In this document: positions 55,076 through 61,964 of the stretch, piece by piece
How positions within the stretch are numbered: the stretch's first letter is position 1
How the letters are laid out: each line of letters begins with the position of its first letter
Source of the DNA: Propionibacteriaceae bacterium
Lineage (GTDB): Bacteria; Actinomycetota; Actinomycetes; Propionibacteriales; Propionibacteriaceae
Length of the DNA: 64,000 nt
NCBI GenBank assembly: GCA_031261485.1
Contig: JAISJO010000031.1
Span: forward strand, 21,349-85,348
Direction of reading: 5' to 3'
Translations under genes and position numbers: made by a program
Notes under the pieces: model-generated
Told to the model about the DNA's origin: nothing
Database searches by the model: none
The model's input: only the letters and a program-made list of their open reading frames with translations

Positions 55076-55537
55076 TCATGTCTTCTCGGCGAACTCTCCG
55101 GATCTTGCCCGTGCCAAGAGTTCTTCTATCTGTGTTCTGGTGCGCCCTGCCGTGTTCCCGTAATGCTCACATCTGACCTGGGTCCAAGGACGGATCGGGT
55201 GGGGTTTGACATCGCCGCGCCGCTTCGGGTCAGTGTGGATGGCCACGTTCAGGTCGTACAGGTCTGCCAGGACGATGGTCTCGGCGCTGATTGGTCGAGA
55301 CCATCCGTTGAGGCTCGCGCACAGCCATGAGGACGGGTCGGCGGACAGGCGCTCGACTAGCCTGATCGCCTCCCCCAAGGTTGGGCGCCCGGGTCGCCCG
55401 ATGTCGTCTAGTCCGTGGCCGAAGCGTGTCCGCCAGTCGTATTCGATGGCTCCGAGGTTCCGGGTGGCGAGTCGGGCGAAGCTGAGGCTTCCCCCAGGCT
55501 GGCCCCCGTCGTCTGGTTGTATTCGGCGAGCCAGCAC
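55076..55537 (-). CDS. Tail assembly chaperone, frameshift extension (gpT-like)
   Basis: Second frame of the chaperone pair, in the -1 frame relative to the upstream gene at 55827-55408. It is typically translated only as fusion after ribosomal frameshifting; the segment from about 55490 onward (GSLSFARLATRN..., DWRTRFGHGLDDIG, LGEAIRLVERLSADPSSW) is the real extension. The listed start is just the edge of the open frame. Guides tape measure folding and tail assembly. Confidence 0.8.
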   Translation of the reverse strand: MLARRIQPDDGGQPGGSLSFARLATRNLGAIEYDWRTRFGHGLDDIGRPGRPTLGEAIRLVERLSADPSSWLCASLNGWSRPISAETIVLADLYDLNVAIHTDPKRRGDVKPHPIRPWTQVRCEHYGNTAGRTRTQIEELLARARSGEFAEKT

Positions 55538-55827
55538 ATGAACATGTCGCGGAAGTCGTTCACGTCCATCTGGAGGATCTCGTTGGTCTGGGTCGGGGCG
55601 ATCACAGTGATGAGGTCCATCATCGCCTTGTTGCTGGACAGGGCTTTCGCCTCTCCGATTTCCAACAGTTTTCCGACCCTCATCATCAGAGGGAGTGTGA
55701 CGGCGGTCGGCGCGTCGTCACCGTCGAACTGGATCGGAGTCCAGACAAGGGTCTTGCCTCTCACCTCATACTCGCGGCGGCCGTCAACTGTCGTCTTAGT
55801 CACAGAGTTTTTCTTCTTGTTCGTCAT
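55408..55827 (-). CDS. Tail assembly chaperone (gpG-like)
   Basis: 139 residues, lying between tail tube and tape measure genes, with KTLVWTPIQFDG and FRDMFMCWLAEYNQTTG. A fraction of ribosomes should slip at the G-run at 55495-55489 to make a longer gpGT fusion ending at 55076. ATG 55827 is preceded by AAGGAAA. Confidence 0.85.
   Translation of the reverse strand: MTNKKKNSVTKTTVDGRREYEVRGKTLVWTPIQFDGDDAPTAVTLPLMMRVGKLLEIGEAKALSSNKAMMDLITVIAPTQTNEILQMDVNDFRDMFMCWLAEYNQTTGASLGEASASPDSPPGTSEPSNTTGGHASATD
55489..55495 (-). promoter_or_regulatory. Likely -1 frameshift site of the tail chaperones
   Basis: Minus-strand sequence GGGGGAA, read CTG-GGG-GAA in the zero frame, lies in the 130-nt overlap. 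A -1 slip puts the ribosome in the frame GGG-GGA-AGC-CTC that continues to 55076. Position and direction match tail chaperone frameshifts of other long-tailed phages. Confidence 0.6.
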
Positions 55828-55847
55828 GGCTCAGTGTTTCCTTCAGA

Positions 55848-56414
55848 TCATGCGGGGGTCTTGAGCGCGGTCATCCAAACCTTGGCCTGGCCGCCGAGGG
55901 TGGCGTCATTGTTTAGGTCGAAGGTGAGCGCGTAGCCGATGGCGTTGTCGTGGTTCAGCGAGATTGTGTCGATGCTGACCACGACTGCTTTGGGGGCGTA
56001 GACACGGATCAGTTCCTCAGCATCAATCGAGTCCACAACGAGCGGGACAGGCTGGCGCCTGGTGTTCGTGTTGATGATGAACGAACCGTCGGTGTCATTC
56101 TGGGACACGGTCACACCGAACGCGAGTTCGATGGTCTCCAGCTTCGTTTCGATGAGCGTCACTATCAACTGGGGCGTTCCGTCAGGGGCGGCACGGATGA
56201 CGCGGACGACCGCGCCGTCCTGCCATGCCTTGATGGACGTCGGGGAGCCCGCCCCTGGCATCTTCAAATCGACGCCGGACTCGCCGTTGTATCCGAGGCC
56301 TTTCCATTGGGTCAGCGCCGAGCCGGTGCCCGTGGGTGCGGCGAGCGCCCCTGTGGGGTCGTAGTACACCTCGCCCGTCACGGCGACCCGTACATTGTTT
56401 GCGTTGAGGGACAT
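55848..56414 (-). CDS. Phage major tail (tube) protein
   Basis: 188 residues. Begins SLNANNVRVAVTGEVYYDPT and is beta-rich, as usual in actinophage tail tube proteins located just before the chaperone genes. ATG 56414 has GGAAGG upstream. Hexamers form the tail tube. Confidence 0.85.
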   Translation of the reverse strand: MSLNANNVRVAVTGEVYYDPTGALAAPTGTGSALTQWKGLGYNGESGVDLKMPGAGSPTSIKAWQDGAVVRVIRAAPDGTPQLIVTLIETKLETIELAFGVTVSQNDTDGSFIINTNTRRQPVPLVVDSIDAEELIRVYAPKAVVVSIDTISLNHDNAIGYALTFDLNNDATLGGQAKVWMTALKTPA

Positions 56415-56463
56415 TGCGTGGTCCCTTCCTTTCTCTTAAGTGGTGTTGTGTGATATGTGTTTC

Positions 56464-56664
56464 TTACACGGGCCGTTTGGTCTTGGATGTCTTCATGGTC
56501 GACGGCGCTATGGCAGATGGCCCCAGCGTCTCTGGCGACTCTGGCCTGCTGATTGTCTCTGTCGCTGTCTCCGGAGCGTCGGTCCAGCCTTCCGTGGTGT
56601 AGAGCTGTCTCTGTTCGGGGTCGACGTCAATCGTCTGATCCGAGTGTGGGTGCCTAAGTTTCAT
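56464..56664 (-). CDS. Small phage protein between tail terminator and tube genes
   Basis: 66 residues. Starts MKLRHPHSDQTIDVDPEQ and contains YTTEGWTDAP; such short proteins with an RHP...GW pattern are common beside neck genes of actinophages. ATG 56664 overlaps the tail terminator stop by 11 nt and has GAGGAAG upstream. Function unknown. Confidence 0.7.
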   Translation of the reverse strand: MKLRHPHSDQTIDVDPEQRQLYTTEGWTDAPETATETISRPESPETLGPSAIAPSTMKTSKTKRPV

Positions 56665-57049
56665 AGTTGCTTCCTCTCACTTTCATGTCGAAAAGGATTT
56701 GCCTCATGGGCGAGTCCTCGATGCCGAGGTCGGTCGGCCCGCCCGTCACAGTCATGGACAGCACTGGGGCGCCGTCGATGATGGACGGGAGTCTGGCCAG
56801 CAGCAGCGCCACCAAGTCGGTCACGTCCATGTCGTTCGGGGCGAACACGCGGCACATGACCGCAGCCGTGTCGAATGGTGGGTCCTGGGTCCCGCCGTTG
56901 CGGTTCCACATGATGGCACGATTCCATGACATTGGCACTTTTCGCCCGACTTGAAGGTCGGGCTGGTCAGTCAGCAGCTCCCTGGTGCGGTCGCATAGGA
57001 GCATCTCCACGTCCGGATAGAGCACCGGCGCCGGTTGCCATGTCGTCAT
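56654..57049 (-). CDS. Phage tail terminator-like protein
   Basis: 131 residues. Position between the HK97 gp10-like gene and the tail tube gene. Contains YPDVEMLLCDRTRELL and DVTDLVALLLARLPSIID, the pattern of gpU-like terminators. Overlaps its neighbours by 1 and 11 nt. Caps the tail tube. Confidence 0.75.
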   Translation of the reverse strand: MTTWQPAPVLYPDVEMLLCDRTRELLTDQPDLQVGRKVPMSWNRAIMWNRNGGTQDPPFDTAAVMCRVFAPNDMDVTDLVALLLARLPSIIDGAPVLSMTVTGGPTDLGIEDSPMRQILFDMKVRGSNYET

Positions 57050-57384
57050 TACTTCGTCCCCTTGCCCATCTTGTGTCCTTTGGTCTGCCCGACAGACTGA
57101 AGAGCCTGTGTGAGTGTCCCTGTCTGGAACTCCACGAGAGGGGCTTTCCTGTCGTCGGAGACGATCTTGACCACCATCCGGGACTTGTGTTGCTCCTCCT
57201 CGATGTGCAGCGAAGCCAGGTATGCGCCCGTGTCAACCGGAGCGATGGCGCGGGCTTTCGCGAGGACCTTTTCCGCGTCGGCCCTCAGAACGGCGTCAAG
57301 TCCGAAGCCACCATGCAGGAGTTCTTTCATGGTTGCTGTGTTCAGTTTGATTGGCCCAACGACCGTGTCCATCGACTTTGCCAT
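57049..57384 (-). CDS. HK97 gp10-like neck/tail-completion protein
   Basis: 111 residues. ARAIAPVDTGAYLASLHIEE is the typical PVDTG-x-L motif of HK97 gp10-like proteins. ATG 57384 is better spaced from AAAGG than the GTG at 57387. One-base overlap with the tail terminator gene. Confidence 0.82.
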   Translation of the reverse strand: MAKSMDTVVGPIKLNTATMKELLHGGFGLDAVLRADAEKVLAKARAIAPVDTGAYLASLHIEEEQHKSRMVVKIVSDDRKAPLVEFQTGTLTQALQSVGQTKGHKMGKGTK

Positions 57385-57399
57385 CACTGGCGCCTTTCT

Positions 57400-57765
57400 C
57401 TATCCGACCTTGCGGCGAATGGTGGCCTGCACGCATGGATTCCAGCCTGTGAATGGGCTTCGCCAGGGAAACGGTTCTCCCACTTGCTCGTACTGGTTCC
57501 CGTGCCACTCCAGACGGTCCTGGTAGCTGACGTCCGTTCCTTCCGGGAAGAGCACCGTCAGCGTCTCGACGGACTGGTCGCGTCCCACGGACGTCGCTTC
57601 CGAACCGACACCTGTGGAGGGGTAGACGACGCACCCTTCCACATCGGTTCGTGTGGCGTCGTCCCAGTCGAGAGCAGTCTCGGTCTGCGAGTAAGGGTCG
57701 GTCACTGGGGCGGCATGCACGACTGTCACAGTCTCACCGAAAGGAACGTCCAGAGTGCCCGTCAT
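57400..57765 (-). CDS. Phage head closure protein
   Basis: 121 residues, starting with TGTLDVPFGETVTVVHAA and containing LFPEGTDVSYQDRLEWHG, the pattern of head-closure (head-tail stopper) proteins. ATG 57765 overlaps the preceding stop by 4 nt. Confidence 0.78.
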   Translation of the reverse strand: MTGTLDVPFGETVTVVHAAPVTDPYSQTETALDWDDATRTDVEGCVVYPSTGVGSEATSVGRDQSVETLTVLFPEGTDVSYQDRLEWHGNQYEQVGEPFPWRSPFTGWNPCVQATIRRKVG

Positions 57766-58160
57766 CCGACATCCCCCTGGCGCATGGGGATGCTCACAGC
57801 GACCTGCTCGCTCTGGCCAAGCATCGTCAACTCGGACCGTGTCACGTACATGTCTCCGGAGGGGTTGCTCAGAGTGAATCCCAACGACACCGGGCCGACC
57901 GTCTGCTGTTGTTGTGTGACTGAGGGCATGTCTACGCTCGACTGCATGACCCGTTTCACCGCCTGGCACACGACCCAACGGGGAATCGAGGGATCCATCA
58001 GAGGCGGGTCAGCGGCGAGTTTCGTGTCGATGCCTGGGCATTCCTGGCGGACCATTGCTGACGCGACTTCCAGGAGTCCTTCGGCACGGCTCTGCTCGGG
58101 TGCGGAGAGCGGACGCCACAGTGTGGCAAGGTCGGTGACCGTCGCGAATGGTTCAGCCAT
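57762..58160 (-). CDS. Phage head-tail connector protein
   Basis: 132 residues. Helical N-terminal half (PFATVTDLATLWRPLSAPEQ; RAEGLLEVASAMVRQECP; PRWVVCQAVKRVMQ), matching actinophage head-tail connector complex proteins. Of two adjacent ATGs, 58160 is better spaced from GGGAGG. Lies just downstream of tRNA sequences. Confidence 0.8.
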   Translation of the reverse strand: MAEPFATVTDLATLWRPLSAPEQSRAEGLLEVASAMVRQECPGIDTKLAADPPLMDPSIPRWVVCQAVKRVMQSSVDMPSVTQQQQTVGPVSLGFTLSNPSGDMYVTRSELTMLGQSEQVAVSIPMRQGDVG

Positions 58161-58189
58161 CATCGCCTCCCTAGTTTGTTGAATTGTTG

Positions 58190-58259
58190 TCAGGTGCTCT
58201 GCCATTGAGCTACCCCGCCCGAAAGCGGGGGCAAGGATTTGAACCTGCGTCTTCCTGAT
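58190..58259 (-). other. tRNA halves in permuted order (3' half before 5' half)
   Basis: Read on the minus strand: TCAGG (58258-58254), variable AAGAC, T arm GCAGG-TTCAAAT-CCTTGC (with a bulged T), acceptor 3' strand CCCCGCT (58230-58224), loop TTCG, acceptor 5' strand GGCGGGG (58219-58213), TA, D arm GCTC-AATGGCA-GAGC, A, and CCTGA (58194-58190). TCAGG pairs with CCTGA as anticodon stem, and the acceptor strands pair. So all four tRNA arms exist but the order is circularly permuted. The anticodon loop is not identifiable and no T33 is evident; it may be a remnant of tandem tRNAs. Confidence 0.5.
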
Positions 58260-58261
58260 CG

Positions 58262-58334
58262 TGGCGCGGGCAGGACTCGAACCTGCGACCTCTGGAGAAT
58301 GAGTCCAGCGAGTTACCGTCTTCTCTACCGCGTT
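58262..58334 (-). tRNA. Phage tRNA-Met-like (anticodon CAT), atypical acceptor end
   Basis: 73 nt on the minus strand. Anticodon arm CTGGA-CTCATTC-TCCAG, T arm GCAGG-TTCGAGT-CCTGC, D region GAGAAGACGGTAACTC. Positions 1 and 2 (A, A) do not pair with C72 and C71, leaving only five acceptor pairs. With CAT it would be elongator Met or, if lysidine-modified, Ile. It sits inside the late structural operon. Confidence 0.75.
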
Positions 58335-58338
58335 AAGG

Positions 58339-58382
58339 GGATTCCTTCCCCTGGTGAAGGAGAAACCACAGGGGAAGGAACC
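58339..58382 (-). terminator. Hairpin between capsid gene and tRNA
   Basis: GGATTCCTTCCCCTG (58339-58353) and CAGGGGAAGGAACC (58369-58382) form 14 pairs with one bulge. It lies 9 nt past the capsid stop. The run after it on the minus strand is CCCCTTAA, so it may act as a weak terminator or a processing signal before the tRNA. Confidence 0.5.
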
Positions 58383-58391
58383 TTGTGTCTG

Positions 58392-59333
58392 CTAGGTGCG
58401 GGTCGCGTCCGTCAGTTTGACGAAGCGGCTGATGTCGTGGACCTGGAAGCCGATCTCGACTTCGCAGAGCAGGGCGAACATGTTGCGTCCGAACAGCGAC
58501 ACGAAGTTCGGAATCTCGACGGTCTCGTCGCCAGACGTGGTGACCGAGATGGTGCCATTCTCGATGGTTGCTTCGGTGGACTGCGACACTTCGATGCCGT
58601 TGACCATGCCCCAGATCGCGGAGTCCCAGTCGCCAGCGAACCCGATGGTGTTCGGGGTGCCAGCAGTGTAGACGCCCTTCGTGTAGAGGACGGGCTCACC
58701 GACCAGAGACGGCACCGTGGCGCTTTCTCCGACCGACCCTGCGAGCAGCGGACGGCCAGTGGTGTCGACCTGCTTGAGCAGCAGAGACTTGCCTTGCGGC
58801 GAGAACGCCCAGCCGTTCAACTGGCCGTCAGCAGCAGCCACAGTTCCGACAGCTTCCACGAGGCCAGCCCAAGTCCCCTCCTTCACGTTCGTGGCATGGG
58901 GTCCGATCTTCACGGCAGTCGCTGCGCCGAGTGTTGCAAAGTTCGATCCGGGAGCAGTTGTTCCGAACACCGTCGAATCGAACTTCTTCGCGATGGCGCT
59001 GGGGAGACGCCGGGCGAGTTCCTCGTAGAGGGCGGGCACGTCGCGGAGGAACTGCTTGGAGAATATCTCGATGACGGCCATCTTGTACGGGGTGAGCTGC
59101 CGCACGCCCATGTTGGCGTTGGAGACCTTCTTGTGGTCGGTCTCCCCGACCCAGTCGGCTTGAGCGTCTCCGGTGATGACGGGGATCGTGAGGCCGCGTC
59201 CTGGGACGGTGTACGGGCGGGCGAGTCGCATCACAGCGGACTCTTCCTGAGCGACACCCCAAATCTCCGTGGAGATCTCCGGGGGCAGCAGTTGGGATAC
59301 GCCTTCACTCAGGCGTGAGATATCAATAGCCAT
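58392..59333 (-). CDS. Phage major capsid protein
   Basis: 313 residues, HK97-like fold expected. Begins AIDISRLSEGVSQLLPPEIS; contains GRGLTIPVITGDAQADWVGE, KMAVIEIFSKQFLRDVPALY and, at the C-terminus, NMFALLCEVEIGFQVHDISR, the pattern of actinophage capsids. ATG 59333 has AAGGAG 8 nt upstream. Lies after the scaffold gene. Confidence 0.92.
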   Translation of the reverse strand: MAIDISRLSEGVSQLLPPEISTEIWGVAQEESAVMRLARPYTVPGRGLTIPVITGDAQADWVGETDHKKVSNANMGVRQLTPYKMAVIEIFSKQFLRDVPALYEELARRLPSAIAKKFDSTVFGTTAPGSNFATLGAATAVKIGPHATNVKEGTWAGLVEAVGTVAAADGQLNGWAFSPQGKSLLLKQVDTTGRPLLAGSVGESATVPSLVGEPVLYTKGVYTAGTPNTIGFAGDWDSAIWGMVNGIEVSQSTEATIENGTISVTTSGDETVEIPNFVSLFGRNMFALLCEVEIGFQVHDISRFVKLTDATRT

Positions 59334-59379
59334 GTTGTGGCTCCTTGTCTTGTGTGTATGTTTGTTTGTTGTTTGGTGT

Positions 59380-59901
59380 TTACTTGCGAATCCCGGCGAG
59401 GAACTCTGCGAACCTCTCCGCGTTCCCACCAGGCGCTCCACTGGGAGTCTTGCCGTCCGTCGCCACTCGTGGGACGACCGGCTTGGCTTGCTCGGTCTTC
59501 ACGTCCTTCGGGGCCAGAACTGCGAGCAATTCATCAGCGGATGCTTCCAACTCTTCCTGCGTCGAACCGACAAGGTTCTTCGCCAAACCACCAGGCAAGC
59601 CCTTCGCATCTGCGACCGTTCGACGCAGCGCGTCGGCCTGGAGCTGCGCGTTCTGAGCCGTCAAAGCGGCGAGCGCATCGGCCTGTTTCTGAGCCTCGGT
59701 CTTCTGAGACTCGACCAGCTTGTCGTACTCTGCGGCCTTCTTCGCCAGTTCGTCGTGACCGGCGAACTTCTGCGCCTCTTTCGTGAGACGCTGCCTGACG
59801 ATGTCGTTGACCTCGGCCTGGGTGAACGTCCTCGCTTCGGGCTCCGGCACTTGGGTCGGCTGGTCTGGACCGGGTGTGGTTTCAGTGGATGAATCGGACA
59901 T
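59380..59901 (-). CDS. Phage capsid scaffolding protein
   Basis: 173 residues, hydrophilic and helical. A Pro/Glu-rich N-terminus leads to FTQAEVNDIVRQRLTKEAQK and a coiled coil (~45-100, rich in Ala/Gln/Lys). Position before the capsid gene is decisive. ATG 59901 is preceded by AGGAGGGG. Confidence 0.88.
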   Translation of the reverse strand: MSDSSTETTPGPDQPTQVPEPEARTFTQAEVNDIVRQRLTKEAQKFAGHDELAKKAAEYDKLVESQKTEAQKQADALAALTAQNAQLQADALRRTVADAKGLPGGLAKNLVGSTQEELEASADELLAVLAPKDVKTEQAKPVVPRVATDGKTPSGAPGGNAERFAEFLAGIRK

Positions 59902-59999
59902 AGTGGAATCCCCTCCTAAGGGTGTCGTAGTGTTGTTTGTTTCAGGCGGTAATCCCCATGTGGGTGCGCACCATCGCCTTATGGTGTGCTGGGTGGGTA

Positions 60000-60028
60000 T
60001 AGCAAAGCCCCCGGAGTTTCGGGGGCTT
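60000..60028 (-). terminator. Intrinsic terminator after the immunity-like gene
   Basis: AAGCCCCCG (60005-60013) and CGGGGGCTT (60020-60028), perfect 9-bp stem, loop gagttt; minus-strand tail TTTGCTATA. It lies 29 nt past the stop of the gene at 60057 and about 100 nt before the scaffold gene, so part of transcription may end here. The 155 nt between that stop and the scaffold start hold no other gene. Confidence 0.75.
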
Positions 60029-60056
60029 GTGCATTGGGGACTGATTGTTCCTTGGG

Positions 60057-60347
60057 CTAGATGACTTTGGCGAACTCGCTCTTCACAAACTCGCTCACGC
60101 CAGCTTCGCCGAGGTAACCAATCACCAGTTTGACTTTCTCGGACAATTCGGCGGGCATTCGATAGCAACCCCTGCTTTCTACTGCGGCCGCTGAGACTGC
60201 CATGCCGAGGGCCCCGGGCCATTCTCCGGCGCTCACAGTTCCCTCTAGGTTTCGAAGTGTGTTGACGCTGACGGAGGCAGCACAATCGCGAATCACTTCT
60301 TCCGTAATCTTGGATGCCTCATAGTCATTCATGCTTTCATCATACAT
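60057..60347 (-). CDS. Putative immunity protein for the MuF-EndoU toxin
   Basis: 96 residues, mostly helical, starting MYDESMNDYEASKITEEVIR with RNLEGTVSAGEWPGALGM in the centre. No family recognised. It overlaps the end of the MuF-EndoU gene by 8 nt and is followed by a terminator, the position and size expected of a cognate immunity gene. No head-gene homologue is known at this place between MuF and scaffold. Alternative starts: TTG 60350 and ATG 60332. Function inferred from context only. Confidence 0.65.
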   Translation of the reverse strand: MYDESMNDYEASKITEEVIRDCAASVSVNTLRNLEGTVSAGEWPGALGMAVSAAAVESRGCYRMPAELSEKVKLVIGYLGEAGVSEFVKSEFAKVI

Positions 60348-61434
60348 CAAGTTCAGTCAGATTCAGAGGTCTTGCAACCAATTCTCCGAGCCATCCGCGC
60401 CACATCACACCATTGCCGGATTTCGGGTATCCATGAACGAACCTAACAATACCTGTAGAATCAACCCAGGTCACGACCTCGACGATTACGCCATCAACGA
60501 GGCCTCGTCTTATGAGTGACGTTCCGCCAAGATCAGCATACTGTGGGAAATCCATGACCGCCTGAATAGCTGATGCGCAACGACCTGGTGTCCATGACGC
60601 AGGAAAGTGAGTCTTGTTGTTGACGACTGCGCCCCAAAGATGTCCGCCCTGACCCGTTCCTTTCAGCGCATCTGTAATGACCCCATCAAGAATGATCCGC
60701 ATATCGTCCGCCGTGAGCACGCATGGTCTGGAATCGACGCCAAGTCGTTGTTGCCAGATGAGCCATGATTCCTCAGAACGCACACCGTCAGCATGACGGT
60801 TCCCGACAATGCCACTGTCCCGACCTCCATCGACATTGCTCCACACAGCAACAGGGACGCATTTGCACCCGGGATGATACTCATACATCACAATCTGTCG
60901 GCCGTGGAACTGGAGATATTCGGCATCTCTCTTGGCCAACAACTTGCAGAAATCACATGTTCCTGCCGGTATTCTTCGTAGTCCTGGTTTGGCTGGGTCG
61001 AGGCTGGCTGATACTGCGATGGTGTTGCGGTAGGCGGCTTTGACTTTCTTGTCGATTTCGCCTTCGAGGAAGTCGAGCATCTTGGAGGGTTGCGGGTTGG
61101 CTCCGAAGAGCCACCTAGCGGCGTATCGGACTTGTGCTTCGATGCCTTCAGCAGGTGGTGCGGGTTGCGCTTCGGACTTGACGAATGACTTGACTCCGGC
61201 AGCGGCTCTTGCTTCGTCGTAGAAGTCGCAGGCCATGGCGGCTGCCATCGCTGCGTACTTTTGGATGATGCGGGGCACTGCGACTTGGAACAAGGCGGAG
61301 AGTTGTTTCGAGTCGGTGTCTGTCTTCGACCAGTCCACTTTGGCGGCGAATGCTCGGAAGTCTGTCACTGCTCTGGCGACGATGGCTTCTTGCACTTGAC
61401 GGAATTGGGGAAGGTTGTTCAGTGGTTCGGCCAT
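60340..61434 (-). CDS. MuF-type phage head protein with C-terminal EndoU-like toxin domain
   Basis: 364 residues. Residues 1-~225 are a MuF/VG15-like minor head protein: CDFCKLLAKR (C160, C163) and the knuckle YHPGCKCVPVAVW (H187, C190, C192). After a short linker, residues ~240-350 match the bacterial EndoU ribonuclease pattern: RIILDG, GGHLWG (H265), NNKTHFPASW (K274), VIVEVVTW and HGYP. The first catalytic His of RHILDG is Ile here. The 3' third is visibly more AT-rich than the MuF part. MuF toxins are packaged in the virion and may act in the infected cell or competitors. Followed by a candidate immunity gene. Confidence 0.8.
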   Translation of the reverse strand: MAEPLNNLPQFRQVQEAIVARAVTDFRAFAAKVDWSKTDTDSKQLSALFQVAVPRIIQKYAAMAAAMACDFYDEARAAAGVKSFVKSEAQPAPPAEGIEAQVRYAARWLFGANPQPSKMLDFLEGEIDKKVKAAYRNTIAVSASLDPAKPGLRRIPAGTCDFCKLLAKRDAEYLQFHGRQIVMYEYHPGCKCVPVAVWSNVDGGRDSGIVGNRHADGVRSEESWLIWQQRLGVDSRPCVLTADDMRIILDGVITDALKGTGQGGHLWGAVVNNKTHFPASWTPGRCASAIQAVMDFPQYADLGGTSLIRRGLVDGVIVEVVTWVDSTGIVRFVHGYPKSGNGVMWRGWLGELVARPLNLTELDV

Positions 61435-61447
61435 CGGGGTGGGCCTC

Positions 61448-61609
61448 TCACTTCTCTTCGAGCAGAGTGGCTGTCTTCTCGGGCATCCTCAGCATCGCGA
61501 GCACGGCTCCGGTGAACTTGACTCCGGAAAGTCCTACGAGTTCGGCTGCGTTGTCGGGGTCGACTCCGGCTCGGATGGCGACACCGAGTGCGTCAAACTT
61601 GTCTTTCAT
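61448..61609 (-). CDS. Small phage protein between portal and MuF genes
   Basis: 53 residues: MKDKFDALGVAIRAGVDPDN, then AAELVGLSGVKFTGAVLAML and RMPEKTATLLEEK. Such short proteins with an AGV-P..A..LGL..V.FTG-P pattern are frequent between portal and MuF genes in actinophages. ATG 61609 follows the preceding stop by 1 nt. Function unknown. Confidence 0.75.
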   Translation of the reverse strand: MKDKFDALGVAIRAGVDPDNAAELVGLSGVKFTGAVLAMLRMPEKTATLLEEK

Positions 61610-61610
61610 C

Positions 61611-61964
61611 TCAGTGCCCCCCCCCAATGGCTTGCGGGGGTTCTGGGGTCTGTCGTGGTCCGATGAGTTGGTCGACGGCCTGTGTGCCTTGGGCCTGGCG
61701 TAGCTCGGCTTGGACGCGGCGTATCTGTTCGGGTTCCAGGCCGACCATTTCGAGGCCGACTGTGGAGGCGCCGAAGCCTGGGGCGACGGAGTCGATCTTG
61801 GTGACCGCGTCAGCAGCTGCGGCGAGGCTGACTGTGTCGGGGCGTTTCCAGTGCGGGTAGACGACTCGTGCCCATTCGGTGGGTGTCTTGGATGGGTCGA
61901 CTTGAGCGAGGGCTCGTCCCATGAGGCGACGCAGTTGGGGTGTCAGAGAGGCGGACTGCCAGTG
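61611..61964 (-). pseudogene. C-terminal part of portal protein after an in-frame stop
   Basis: Directly continues the portal reading frame behind the TAA at 61967-61965 without frame change: HWQSASLTPQLRRLMGRALA, then PTEWARVVYPHWKRPDTVSL and MVGLEPEQIRRVQAELRQAQ. This is the expected portal C-terminus. An ATG at 61922 could restart translation to give 103 residues, but it has no clear Shine-Dalgarno. Confidence 0.75.

Noticed and set aside
58239..59318. 359-codon plus-strand frame opposite the capsid gene
   Set aside because: It also crosses the minus-strand tRNA; the capsid protein on the minus strand has clear family features and a good ribosome site.
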